From Hyaloscypha bicolor E (lineage: Eukaryota > Ascomycota > Leotiomycetes > Helotiales > Hyaloscyphaceae): a stretch of 64,000 nucleotides of DNA. Below the pieces are notes generated by a model that did not search any database, was not told where the DNA came from, and saw only the letters and a list, made by a program, of their open reading frames with translations. The DNA lies in assembly GCF_002865645.1 (NCBI RefSeq), contig NW_020194555.1, positions 3,374,288-3,438,287 of the forward strand, read 5' to 3'. Position numbers and translations under genes: made by a program. Of the stretch, positions 53,316 through 64,000 are shown in pieces. Each line of letters starts with the position of its first letter. Within the stretch, counting starts at the first letter, position 1.

Positions 53316-54315
53316 ATGAAGCCGCAGATGCTGCCAACTTCTATGAACGACCGCAAGCACTCGACCATGGATAGCGAGAAAGGAGATGCTATGCCTATTC
53401 GTCCTTGCCGTCCCCGAAATCGACCTCTTGTTACTGGATTCGCGGTGGTGGCCCTCTGCTATCTCCTCTGGTCTGCGATATCCAGGTACAATGTTTTCCA
53501 TCACATATGCGGCATCCATACAGCCACACCGGTGATGGTCAACCAAGAGCGAGCTCTTGTGCCTCTGGAAGCACACATTATGAGCAAGTGCCCAGATGCA
53601 AAGGTGGGTTCTGCAGGGAAACTCTGGACCACGAATCTAACCTTCCACAGGACTGTCTTAGAATGATGGTTCTGCCAACGATGCAACGTGTCATTGATAA
53701 AGTCAACTTCACGCTATCGTTTATCGGCACGTAAGTTTTCTTCAATCCTCTGGGTGCTGGCTGGTTCTGACAACAGTAGACCAACAGATAATGACGGAGT
53801 CGAATGCAAACATGGCCCGGCGGAGTGCATGGGGAACATTATCGAGCTCTGCGCAGCAACCCAATACCCAGACCCGTACGTTTATCCTCCAAATCAACGT
53901 TTCCTCATACAAGTTTCTCTCAACACAACCCCCGTACCCAAACCTCAACCCATACTGACTCTTCTCCCTCTCCAGAAAAACATACTTAGGCTTCACCTTC
54001 TGCATGACACAAGACTACAAAGACATCCCGCAGCTCAGCCTAATACAAGACTGTGCCCTAGAACATGGCATGGATTTCGAGAAACTCAACGAATGCGCAT
54101 TGAAAGACGATGGCGGGTTCGGGATAGAGCTGTTGCGGGATAGCGTGAGGAGGAGCACAGCGGCTGGCGTCACGAAATCGTGCACGGTTAGGTTGAATGA
54201 GGAGATATATTGTGTGCGAGATGATGGGGAGTGGAAGGATTGTCCGCATGGGCCAGGCGTTAATGATTTGGTACTTGCAGTGGAGAAGCTTTATCAGTCT
54301 AGCCCTATGGTTTGA
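53316..54315 (+). CDS. GILT-like thiol reductase, membrane anchored
   Basis: Four exons: 53316-53603, 53651-53730, 53780-53875 and 53976-54315, giving 267 residues. A short basic cytoplasmic head is followed by one hydrophobic segment (LVTGFAVVALCYLLWSAI), suggesting a signal anchor with a lumenal domain. The thioredoxin-like GILT domain shows VPLEAHIMSKCPDAKDCL (active-site region), VNFTLSFIGT, the family signature CKHGPAECMGNIIELC, then TYLGFTFCMTQDY and a Cys pair near the end (SCTVRLNEEIYCV). The active-site cysteines are five residues apart instead of the CxxC of animal GILT, and intron 1 falls between them. Family knowledge: animal GILT reduces disulfides in lysosomes; fungal relatives are uncharacterised. 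A vacuolar or secretory-pathway role is inferred. Confidence 0.85.
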
Positions 54316-55396
54316 GGTTTTGCGTGGGAATGTTAGGAGATACCCATATTGTACAGCTTGTAATATCACTTTTTCGAGAAGTTGGGCAGCATTTCCAATG
54401 TACCAAGTGTTCCGAATCGTTTTTGCGCTTTTTCACATGCTCGTTCATCCCCTAAAACCTTCGAATTCTCTGAGCATTTCTGCCGTTTCCATGATTTTTT
54501 TCTCTTTCGAACTTGCGAATTTTCGATTCGTTCATACTCCACATCGTCGCTCACGCTTCCTCTTCCCATTCATATCAAGTCCCTCCAACAACACGGACAG
54601 CGCTGTATATCACATCATGCCTCAGATCCCCAGCTGCCCACGCTTTCCCAATTGTCAAACCAAGCACAATACATACGGTAGGCTATTTGGATTTAATGTA
54701 ATAGGTTTGCAAAGCACTCTACCTTTGTCCTATCTCACTTACAAGTTTCATCTGGTTTCAACATTTCATCTAAACTTCTGACGAAAACACATCCACTAAA
54801 TTCACCAGCTCCACTACCCTGAGCCTGTATTCATCCCAACCCAATCAATCTCAGTAAGCAATCCCATTGGCCAACCCCTCCATTACACATAATAAACGTT
54901 GAGCCACAAGCCTCTCACTATCCTCCACGTGATTGATTGATGTTTGGATGTAAGCATTCGGTCCAACGTTGCACGGAGCTCTCCTCCTCGTCGCTATTGG
55001 TTCTTCGGCTCGAGCATTGCCTGAGCTACCCCTCCAACAGCTTTGTAATTGTATTTGTACAACGTAACACTTCCCAGGTAGGTACAGGGAAATGGAGGCT
55101 GCAGAGTAGGGAAAGCCGAGAGAGTCTGGGTCAGGTGATCTGCAGGATGCAGGTACCGCTAGGAGGCTAGTTTGAGGAAGAGAGGAGGGAGAGGAGAAGG
55201 GAAAGTGGAGTAAGGTGAGGTAAAGGCCCTTATTTACTATCTGAACACCCAGCCCTTACTAACATCCAGCTCGCAATACCTTAAGTCGTGCAGCATCCCC
55301 AACCTCGCTCATCACCCGCCCAGCAATCCACTTCCTCTGGGTATCAGGTAGTACTATCCCAACCTCACAAACCACACCCACCTACGCCTTCCCCCT
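54316..55396. other. Convergent 3' region, no gene
   Basis: 1.08 kb between the GILT gene and the secreted protein gene. Open frames at 54200-54780 are unsupported. Confidence 0.5.
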
Positions 55397-56383
55397 TCAA
55401 CTAGTAGCCTTACAAACAAACGTTGTCTCCGTCCTAGTCTTCAAATCTGTGAGCGTTGCCTGATAACTCACCACCGGGCCTGGGCCGCCCCACGGCCTCA
55501 CCACAACGGAACACCCCACACAATCCAGCGTCTCGGTCTCCGTATACGTATTCGGGTACTCCGTCCACGTGCCGCCGCCATGGATACTAACTAGTGATCT
55601 AATCGTCGCCGTGCATGGATAGACCTGTGTATTTTGTTCTTCGGCTTCGGTTTTACGTAGGGTGGCGGTTGTGTTTGTGGATTGAGGTACTTCGGTTTTA
55701 CGGACGAGCTTGTCGTGATATTCGGGAGAGAATGGGCAAGAGGGAGGGAACATCGAGTAGGTTGCGGGTGAGGTAGGGTGGAAGAACTCGTACGAATCAA
55801 CAAAACTCGTCACCGTGCCCACAATCCTGATCTGACAACCTTGAGTGCAGCTTGGCGAGGGCCCGGGGATTGTAGTAGTGGGTGTGGGGTCGCAGCAGGG
55901 GTCGTATGACGGTCTGTATTCGGTGGAGGTCTTGATGCCGATGCAGTCGGCTTGGATGCCGCAGCCTGTGCGGTGGAAGGAGCTTGATGCTTTGTAGTCG
56001 AGGTCGAGAGCTGGGGTTGTTGCTGGTAGGTACATTAGCTGATGTGGATGTGGATAAGGGAGGAAGGGAAGGGGAAGGGAGGGATGTACTGGGTACGTAT
56101 GGTCCGACAATTGTATACGTGTAACAAAGGTGAGGTACTGTTTCGAAGCACTCGATGGTGATCGAATCGAGCTTCGTCACGGGTGTTGGGCCGGTGGTGA
56201 TCACTGTTGTGAATGTTTTGACAACGCTACGAGTTTGGATGTCTGGTCCGCAAGAAGCTTCTTTTGTTCCTAGGACTAATTTGCTGCTTCTCATCATCAG
56301 CACATGGTAAAGGTGAAGAAGGGTAGAGCATTTTACGCAGCCAGCAGCACCAGCAAACTTAAAGGTTTCGAGAGTGAAAACAT
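55397..56383 (-). CDS. Secreted Thr/Pro- and Cys-rich protein of unknown function
   Basis: Model of three exons on the minus strand: 56337-56383, 56097-56283 and 55397-56038, giving 291 residues. Exon 1 encodes only a signal peptide, MFSLSKPLSLLVLLAA. The mature protein has about 15 cysteines in pairs: CGPDIQTRS, IECFETVPHLCYTYTIVGPY, TGCGIQADCIGIKTSTEYRP, DPCCDPTPTTTIPGPSPSC, TQGCQIRIVGTVTSF, TLDCVGCSVVVRPW and a final TTFVCKATS. Thr/Ser/Pro stretches suggest O-glycosylation. No catalytic motif, GPI signal or known effector motif is seen. The signal-peptide exon and the frame change at exon 2/3 make it invisible to simple ORF calling. The exon 2/3 intron (GTACCC...ACATCAG, 58 bases) is the least certain junction. 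Confidence 0.65.
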
Positions 56384-57023
56384 GTTTGAAACTTCTCGAT
56401 AAACGGTTCCCCGATAGGTGAATAATTTGTCCATTCTTCCGGAATGCTGTCGCAAGAAGAAATAAGAAGGTCGACGAAACAAGTTTTATATCTCCTCACT
56501 TCCGGAAATAGAAGTCGCGACCCCGCGTCGTGCCACAGGGAGAAGTGACCGAAAAAACCGCCGATCTACCATCTCAATTGATCATCTGGTTGCAACGTGC
56601 TACCGAGCTAGATCCTGCGTGTGGACAAGCCTTGACTTCCTTCATCATTGCCACTCAGCCGAACTTTGACGAGGTACCTGACTGCAGTGTGCTGTGTGGT
56701 CTTACAGTTTTATAATCTGACAACTTAAAAGTACAGGCTTTTGCCAGGTTTTATACGAAGAGCATTCTGCCTGTCGAGGCGTTGTCAGGTACACCAATCG
56801 TTCGTCTCTCCTGGACAGGGCCATGCGGCTAATTTTACACAACGACCAATTGTTCGTCAGCTCTAATTGCCCAACGCCTGCAATGCAATTAATATCCGTC
56901 GCTATGCCGCGAAAAAATCAAGCCTCCTCATCCTTCCCCAACACCTGTCCCGATCCTTCCGGAGGCACGGCAGAGCCATGCCCGATTAGTCTATGCTCAT
57001 CTATCAGCAACCAAACCACGCCT
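56384..57023. other. Intergenic with a possible small plus-strand gene
   Basis: 640 bases. At 56530-56676 a plus frame reads SQLIIWLQRATELDPACGQA, then TSFIIATQPNFDE. A GTACCT donor and an acceptor at 56735-56736 would join AFARFYTKSILPVEALS. Composition is protein-like, but no ATG in frame and no family were found, so it is not called as a gene. Confidence 0.4.
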
Positions 57024-60000
57024 CTACGAGAAGAAGTATGTGCTGTCTTTAAGTCGGGATACGTCAAATTCTCCCTAGATTGAGGTTAGCATGTTCCCGG
57101 CTCGAGAAAATCGGATGACGTACCTTTTTAGGCACCGGAGGGAACGTCAAGGGAAGCCAGATATGAGCGGGAGATGATCCACCCCTGACATCCGTTCTCA
57201 TCACCATCTTCTCGAAGGCCCCCAGCCCCTCTTCGGGCTCGTCGGATGTCTCGTCCGTATCGACATCCTGGCGTGCTTCTGGAATGTTTTGAGAACCCGC
57301 ATTCATGTCGGTGTCGGCACCCATCCCGCCAGGGAGAGGGTTGTGGATCTCTTCAATGTTGGCAGGATCGCCAACTGCTATTTCCCGATCCGCACTCAGC
57401 CCAGCCTCACGTGGCGAAATGTCACCAAGCCCCAAGGCGTGAACCTCCTCGCCAGACGCTAGATCTCCTTCTGAAGCCAGTGCTTCGAACAAGCTGGCTG
57501 GAGTGACCATGTTTCTCCCCTTCTCAACCTCTTCTGGGTCTGAAGATCGAAGGAGCTTCATTCTCTTGCACTCCAACATGAGCTCATCAAGCTTTGGAGC
57601 GTGCCTCGACTTCGGGACTTTGCCAAGGCCGGACCGGGATGATCGCCATTCCAGGATCTTCTCATACAATGGGGTTTTCGTCCGAATTTTAGCAAGATAC
57701 ACGCCGTTTTTATAACGAGCAGAGAATTCCGCTGCTAGCCGTGCAACAACATCTTCCGTGTGGATTCGAATGAAAGTATCTCTAAGCACAGTGTTCATAG
57801 TCTCGACGTCCTTGGCATGCGTCCAAAAGGAGTCGTGGACTGCCGCAAAAGATAATCCAAGCTCATCACAACTTAAGGCTGAAAGAAGCATGTGAGTAGC
57901 ATCGAGCGAGTGAATGAAATTTGGCGGAAATCCTTGGAGTTGTTTTCGCCTGCTGACAGGATCCGATCGGTGCGGTTCTGACAGGTTCAACTTTTGCATA
58001 TGAGTGTGGACACATTTGGATTTCGAATTTCGATAGGGCTGAACGACTGGCATATGTAACGGATTTGTCCAGATGACGCTGGATTTGAACTGGACTAGAT
58101 CTTCGACCGATGCGGGTGTGTAATTCCTCTCGGTCTTTACCAAGGCAGCTTTGGACGTGAGCCTTGGCCATTCAGCCTCTAATCGTGACAGTTGTTCCTG
58201 AGTCAATGACATAGATATTCTGTTGGCGCACTCTCCAAGCCAGTATTGAATATCGTGGGCTCCTCGGAACATGGTGGAGAGCGCTTTGAAGATCTTTGTC
58301 GCAATGTACGAGGAGAGGTGACCAGGGTTCATTTGATCGGTGTTGGGGAGATCGTTGTGAGTTGCAACGAGTTGCTTTCTGACCTGCGCCTTTGCGCCAA
58401 TAAACGTGACGCCATAAACGTTGGTCATGACCGTTTGTTTCACTACCTTGCGGGTAATCTTATCCAGAAGCACCTTTGCAAAAGGGTCCCCCTTCTCATT
58501 GTCTTGAGCGATACCCTCCTTTACAAGGTTCGCGACAGCAGTGTAAACATCGGCTGGGCGGTCTCCTGGCTCAAGATTCACCTGCCTCGCGCCCCACGTA
58601 TCACCGCCCAATGCAGCGTAGTGTTGCAGACCATTGCAGGTGCCGTCTTGGTGAACTGGCAGATGAGAAACAAAACTGGTTGGGTCTCCGGACTCGATGG
58701 CGTTCCTGATCTCGATGCAAGCCGCAAGACATTGCCATGGATCCTCTGCTTTAAGCCACCACCTATTACCTACCAGTGGCTTCGATGCAGAATCATAAAC
58801 ATCCGCCATGTGGTTGGCAGTAAATTGCTCCCTCTCAGTGAGACTCGCTTTGTCGTACCCGAACACGTTCGCCAAGTGGATACTCAGCCATTTCATGCCG
58901 GACTCACCAAGTTCCTTGCCCTCGCCAAACTTGAGAAGTCCCCTACAGTGATCAGCGCCCATATGATTGAGGTATGGCGGTATGGGATAGGCTCGACCAC
59001 GGAAATCTATATTGTGTGGAAAAAAGAAGACCTCGTTTCTCAAAGCTCGGGCTATCTCAAGTTGGAAATTTTGAAAGCATCTCTGTGAATGCAATCCGCT
59101 TCTGGCATTTTCGACAAGCTTGACAGCTCTTATCCAACGTCGCCGTTCCAGGGGATCTGTCGTTGTTTCAGGTTCAGGAGGCATTTGGAGATCCGGCGTT
59201 TCTGGTGGAATGTTTGCTATGCCTTCTCCAGAATTCCACGCCTCTAACATAACATCAAAAACATCTTGATTGATTCGCCATGAGGTCTTTCCGAGGATAT
59301 CCAGTCCTTTGAATGTTTGGATCATTCCTCCTTGGCCGATGGCTGCCTCGGCGTAATGTCGCTGATCTTTGTCACCTGACTTGATCCGCATAACTTTTCC
59401 AGGATGAGATATAAAGCCGCCTTTGTTAAACTGCGTCCATGGCTCTGGCTCCACCAACATTGGTAGATGCTTCGCCAAAAGGCTGTGGACGGGCTCCCGT
59501 TTCAATTGGGCGACCAGTGCCTTGTTTGCGATGATGACGCCGAGTTTCTTGCCCATTCGATATTGGTGTGAGTGCGAGAAGGCAGGCTGCATTTGCGTCA
59601 CCGATTCTTGGGTTTCCGGGTGCGTCAAAGTCACAGGAACTTTGGCTACTTCAATGAGGGATGACATCAGAAAAGCTCCAACTTTGGCTTTCACCGATGT
59701 GGGCCATTGGGGCTTGTCAGTCCCCGTTGAAGCAAAGTCGTTTTTTGATATATACGAAAGCGCGAACCGAGAAGCGGATCCTGGGCCTCGACCTCTCGTA
59801 GCCTTTTTGACGAGCTCAGGTGTCAGAAAATGGCCTTTTCCAGTTTCCTTCTTGGATCGAGGCCACATCTTCTTTCTGTTGTTCAGTTGCATTGTCTCGA
59901 AGGTGGTCTCATCTTCAACGCTGAGGGCAATAGACATGATCGCAGACGAGAGAGGGACGCCCTTATCTGCTCCCTGTGTACTCATGGTACCCATACAAGC

Positions 60001-61359
60001 GAGGATTGTGATGGCAGCCAGCTTCTCAACCGGAAGGAGGCGCAAGAAAGGCCCATACATGCACCGTTCTTGGTCCTTGCTGTCTTTCCTCGTCGCCAAT
60101 TCCGAGGCATCGACCTTAACAATCTCTGCTTTCAGGTGCTCCTCCAGTGCAAGTTGCCACTTCCACATCCTCGCCCCAAGTGACTTGGTCTGCAAAGTCG
60201 CGTTCAGGCCCATCTTCGACAGATGTGCAGCCTCTTCCCTCCATCTATCAATGGCAGAGGAAACTGCATCTTCTTCAAGTCGAGCCTGGATGTCTCTCCT
60301 CATCTCTGGGCTGGAATTGGCAATGTCGATACCCTCGTCCGGTAGTCTTGAAAATAGTGAGAGTGATTTCTTAAGGGATTTCAGACCCAGACCTTTTTGG
60401 TCCGTTGGACGAACATTAGGTATAGCTGCGTCTGTGCTCTGTTGGTCGGGGCTGACGGGTTCGTTTTCCTCTATCATCTCCAGGTCTTCCATCATTTCAT
60501 CGGTAAAATTGTATTTCGGGTAGATGTGAGTGATGTTATTTATCTCATGTGCCGTCAAAACATCAGCTTCCAACAACTGCAAAGCCGCATCTTCCTCTAG
60601 CATATCCATGTATCGTCGGACGAGTCGTTCACGTTTTCCATTGGGTGACTGAAGTGACGCCTTCACCATATAAGCAACCGTTTCCGTATTCGCAGGAATA
60701 CCCTTTAGTCTTATTTCGAGTTCGAACCATTTGTGGAGGCTCTGTGTCGCAGATTGGGTTGGATTGGTCATTATCTGTTCAACCGCGGCCCGGAGGTATC
60801 GATTGTGTAGAGCAAGCAGATCTTCCGGATACATCTGCTGAATGCCCGCTATTCGCTTGAGAATAATGCCAGCGCGCTCTATCCTGCCTATTTGCAGACA
60901 AGCCTCGAAGACTGATTGGATCTCGGTGAAGTCTCCCCCAATTCCGATCTTTCTCCCGGATCTATATCGTTGGGGGGCGTGCGAGAGAGACCCTTCGAGC
61001 CTCACTGTTCGCATGGGATCGAGTTCCCTCAGATGAGAGTGCGAGAAACCTGGCATGACGCTCGATTCTTCCATTCGCCGCCGTGACGATGGCGGCAAAT
61101 CGCCAATGTTCTCGAATGGAATATCCTCGAACCCAGTGTAGGTAATCGCTGTGGCCATGGCCCGTCGAGGAGGTAGACTGGAGGCATCTTTCGAATTGCT
61201 CCTCTTCCTCAACCCAAACGCTCGTGGTGTAGCCTCAATAGAGACCCACCTCCGCCTATCTCTTTGGACTGAATTGGATGGAATATGTAATTGTTCGAAG
61301 GATAATCGACTTCGAAGAGCTTCGGGTCGGGCTTTTCGGCGGGCGGCGCGGACGAGCAT
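57024..61359 (-). CDS. rpo41: Mitochondrial DNA-directed RNA polymerase
   Basis: Two exons on the minus strand, 57124-61359 and 57024-57074, giving 1428 residues. Start at ATG 61359 (MLVRAARRKARPEALRSRL), a basic presequence; the frame extends a little further upstream without an ATG. The N-terminal half is the PPR-like extension, including a QIGRIERAGIILKRI block. T7-type polymerase motifs are complete: HQDGTCNGLQHYAALGGD (motif A, catalytic Asp, about residue 900), RKVVKQTVMTNVYGVTFIGA (motif B, Lys and Tyr, about 976) and AAVHDSFWTH (motif C, second catalytic Asp, about 1176). A long insert with acidic, Ser-rich sequence precedes the C-terminus. The 51-base last exon replaces the read-through end with GEFDVSRLKDSTYFFS, giving the typical FPPVPKKG(D/E)FD end of the family. 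Confidence 0.96.
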
Positions 61360-61838
61360 CTTGGGTATATTGTACAAAAATTTAAACGAAGGAGTGGAAG
61401 GCAGTCATTAAGCCAACTGAGTTCACAAAATTACAAACAGATAGGAAGGAAGGTGTTGATACAGGGCCATTCGAGTTGGACTCGCGTGTATCGTTCGAAT
61501 CACAGGGGCGAGCAACAAAATTTTAGGGACGGCTCTCGGGGGAACTAGAAATGCACACTAGTGCTGCACATTAGGCAGATGCGGTCGGCCGTATTACCCC
61601 TTGATATCGCTTCGAATCAACCTCAGCCTCGCGACAACATTTGATCCATCAAGAAAATTACTCGAGAGATTAACAATTCCTCTCGACTTTGCACCTCCCT
61701 CAACTCGCACGAGGATACCGAGATTGATTGAAAGCCCTTTTGGTTCTTCGAATAAACCTCTAAACTTTCTTGTCTCAAGGTCACGGCGAAAACTCTAGCC
61801 TTGCTCGCTCATCTCGTCGATCTGGTGGTTTGGGAATA
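61360..61838. promoter_or_regulatory. Divergent rpo41/Nudix promoter
   Basis: 479 bases separate the two start codons. No TATA box or other named site is obvious. No gene is present. Confidence 0.6.
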
Positions 61839-62797
61839 ATGAAGTCATATCTAGACTACCTCGACGAGTGTGACCAGTAAGTGAGTCTTCAATACACTAA
61901 ACTGCGGGGCTCGCTGACACGATAAGATTCCCCAAGAATCCGGAACTCCTCTATAAATTCCTCATCAGCGGATACAATGGTACCTTCGGCCATATTCTGC
62001 CAACCATAATCCAAGCTATCAGTTGGGGAGCGAAATGGGAGGTCGACCATGGACATAGAACACTGAAACTGCTTGGGAGCAGTTTGGACGAGAGAGACAA
62101 GAATATGCACGATACCCTGGTCGCAGAGCGGGAAAAGAAAAGCCTAGAAGTGTTTGCAGACTGGAGGGATGAGTTGTTCCCCGTCTACGGACCTGGCAAG
62201 GAACTCGTTGTCAGTGTTGAGCGATGCGCTGCCCAGATCTTTGGCGTTCTGACCTACGGCGTACAACTGCTTGCGTATCAAGACAACCCAGAAGGAATCA
62301 GTATTTGGGTCGCACGCCGAGCTGCCTGGAAGAGAAGTTACCCAGATATGCTAGATAGCACGGTCGGTGGAAGTTTGCCTACGGGAGAGTCTCCATTTGA
62401 GTGCTTGCTCCGAGAGGGCTGGGAAGAGGCTGCTCTTGACCCGGACTTTGTTAAGAAGAATGTTGTTGCTTGCGGTACCGTCAACTACACCTGCGTGACG
62501 GATGATTACAGCAGAGGCGAAAAAGGGCTTCTGTCTCCCGAGGTTCAATTCTGCTATGAGATTAAGCTCCCGAAAGATGTGGCTCTTGCCCCAGGAGAGG
62601 CCGCAGTGTCCGAGATCGTTCTTCTCAATGTTGAGGAGTTGAAACAGGCCCTTGAAAAGGCAGAGTTTGCACCCCTTACCGGATGTCTTATTCTGGATTT
62701 CTTTGTACGACATGGTATTCTGACGTTCGAGAATGAGCCAAATTATATCTCAATTGCTTCGCGTATGCACAAGCCACTGGATCTTGCGACGATTTGA
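61839..62797 (+). CDS. Nudix hydrolase with DUF4743 N-terminal domain
   Basis: Two exons, 61839-61876 and 61927-62797, giving 302 residues. Exon 1 encodes only MKSYLDYLDECD plus part of a codon. The N-terminal DUF4743-like part runs to about residue 135, with ISGYNGTFGHILPTII and DERDKNMHDTL. The Nudix domain follows with box GGSLPTGESPFECLLREGWE then EAAL: G-x5-E-x7-RE-x2-EE is kept, while the hydrophobic residue after RE is Gly and the box Gly after EE is Ala. These deviations are common in this branch. Relatives are annotated as thiamine-pyrophosphokinase-related or Tnr3-type and clean up oxidised or damaged nucleoside or thiamine diphosphates. Exact substrate is uncertain. Shares a divergent promoter with rpo41. 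Confidence 0.9.
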
Positions 62798-64000
62798 AAG
62801 TTTCGAAGGATCATTGGAAGGCGTACAAAGTCCGTCACTTTGCAAAGCCTAGACTCTAGAATAGATTCTCTAAGTCTATTGTCATGCCCCGTCTTCGTTT
62901 CTAATTTTGATTTCTTCCCCGAGAACTTGCGCGTTTCCAGATTTTGGGCTTTTGGCAAGGGCCTCATTAACCTTCCAAGACCCCGAATCTAGAGAGGTAC
63001 TCTCTTTGTTTACGACACGGTGCTGTCACTTTGTTGGTACAGTTTCTACTCACGTGCTCTGTTACACTTTACAGTGCTCCTACAACTTCAGCGAATCTTC
63101 CTTTGTAGGTTCTGTTGCAAATCGCGCCATGTTCTAAACTTTTCTGGTACAACGAGAAAGTTCATGCAATGCCGAGTGGGCATTCAGAAGAAGGATTTCT
63201 CATCCTATCGGGTCGCTCGTCCGAAGATATAGTCTAGCGACTTTTGTGTTACATCGCGGATTTTTCTCTGATGTTGAGATGTAAGTTGGATTTCGCTTGA
63301 TCTTCGAATTTAAAGCAAGAGTGAATAATTTTTGCTGCACTTCTTGGGGAGAATCAGAATGTTTGATAGCTTCCCCTTTCCTGCTCTTGTCTTGGTGTTT
63401 ATAAGTTGGCCTGGTGGCTTCAACACCGCGAACCTTCCTCAATAAAATCTTCTGACTTGTTACGCCGCGGTTTTTGTGTAACGGTTTTACTTCTTATTCG
63501 GCCTTAATTTTCTACAGTGATGGCGACTAGCCTTTTGCTGAAATTAATCATTGCCAGGACCACCGACCAGGCTCACTTGCTCTCGAATGGCCTTTCGGAA
63601 CTTCAACGACCCGCCTACTTCGAGTTGCCAGTCCAACAACGTCAACATGCTTCTGCCAAGTGGATAAGTGGTGTCGAAAGTCAAAACAATTGTTCATTAC
63701 GGGAGCTTACAAATACTGCAATTTCGGAAAGCGAAATTCTCAATCATTATCCTCCACTTTAATGTAATCGTACAAGTATGGAAAAGAAGCCCCATCCACG
63801 TATCCAATCTTAAATTCGGCAATATCCCAAAGAATGTCATATTTCCGCATAAGATTCATTCGCCCAGTCGAAGTGCGACTCCGCCCTCCCTGCCCCTGGC
63901 AAGGCTCTGATCCGATACTCCCACTCCCCGACACTAGTGATGCGACGATTTAAAGCTTCCCATTTGAGCTCTCTGACATCCTGATTCCTAACCATAGGTG
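62798..64000. other. Intergenic and right edge
   Basis: 1.2 kb, AT-rich. The only protein-like content is the minus-strand frame at the right edge, listed separately. Confidence 0.5.
63837..63995 (-). CDS. Possible C-terminal exon or fragment of a gene beyond the right edge
   Basis: A 52-codon minus frame reads MVRNQDVRELKWEALNRR, then ITSVGEWEYRIRALPGAG and SHFDWANESYAEI, and ends at TGA. Amino acid usage is strongly protein-like (Trp, Glu, Arg balance; no low complexity). A shifted frame continues downstream with MRKYDILWDIAEFKIGYVDG. The Met at 63995 may be internal, so the gene could start outside the window. Family not recognised. Confidence 0.35.
   Translation of the reverse strand: MVRNQDVRELKWEALNRRITSVGEWEYRIRALPGAGRAESHFDWANESYAEI

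Noticed and set aside
58246..59088. Plus-strand frame of 280 codons
   Set aside because: Antisense to the conserved polymerase core of rpo41; a chance frame.
59423..60523. Plus-strand frame of 366 codons
   Set aside because: Antisense to the rpo41 N-terminal half, with no recognisable motif despite its length.
61485..61505. tRNA T-loop-like GTTCGAATC
   Set aside because: No acceptor, D or anticodon stem could be folded around it on either strand.
1..64000. CRISPR array, insertion sequences, intact transposon or LTR element
   Set aside because: No regularly spaced repeats, transposase or reverse transcriptase motifs, or terminal repeats were found by reading.

Overview
The window is filamentous-fungal (Pezizomycotina) genomic DNA. 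Genes carry short GT-AG introns of roughly 45-70 bases. Families typical of moulds are present: a HET-domain protein, a 2EXR protein, the xylanase regulator XlnR, a GH28 exopolygalacturonase, fungal major facilitator transporters and a fungal GILT-like protein. The family mix suits a plant-associated ascomycete, perhaps Leotiomycetes, but the class is an inference. No tRNA, rRNA, CRISPR array or intact transposon was seen. Most gene models below were spliced by eye; in each multi-exon model the exon lengths keep the reading frame, and exceptions are stated.

Layout. 0-9 kb: the C-terminal part of a Gpr1/Git3-type GPCR cut by the left edge, a 2EXR protein, a class I glutamine amidotransferase-like protein, a vacuolar-type MFS transporter and an S1/P1 nuclease. 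9-22 kb: mostly housekeeping genes (ATP25, an amidase, an Arc1-like tRNA-binding cofactor, an unknown acidic protein, an FMN-binding PNPOx-like protein), with a gene-poor 2.6 kb stretch at 18.2-20.8 kb. 22-36 kb is the accessory part: exopolygalacturonase, a ricin-B-lectin-like remnant, a HET protein, a truncated ABC-transporter fragment beside a minisatellite, a DHA1 drug/polyamine-type MFS pump, a decayed hybrid histidine kinase and an MDR oxidoreductase. 36-41 kb is a 4.8 kb gene-poor stretch before xlnR. 41-64 kb: xlnR, an SRPBCC protein, the splicing factor CEF1/CDC5, an atypical hexokinase (possibly a GlcNAc kinase), a GILT-like thiol reductase, a secreted Cys-rich protein, the mitochondrial RNA polymerase RPO41, a Nudix hydrolase and, at the right edge, a likely fragment of a further minus-strand gene.

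How the genes relate. Genes are individually transcribed, not in operons. Two functional themes recur. Plant-biomass use is represented by XlnR, the exopolygalacturonase and sugar phosphorylation. Mitochondrial gene expression is represented by ATP25 and RPO41. Their co-occurrence is probably chance. RPO41 and the Nudix gene share a 480-base divergent promoter, and the hexokinase and GILT genes share one of 320 bases.

I did not find a convincing new multi-gene system. The most notable observations are a hybrid histidine kinase pseudogene with internal deletions that still keeps recognisable splice sites, an ABC-transporter N-terminal stub next to a 17-base tandem repeat, two microexons (12 and 18 bases) inside enzyme genes, and an exopolygalacturonase whose first intron lacks a normal donor.
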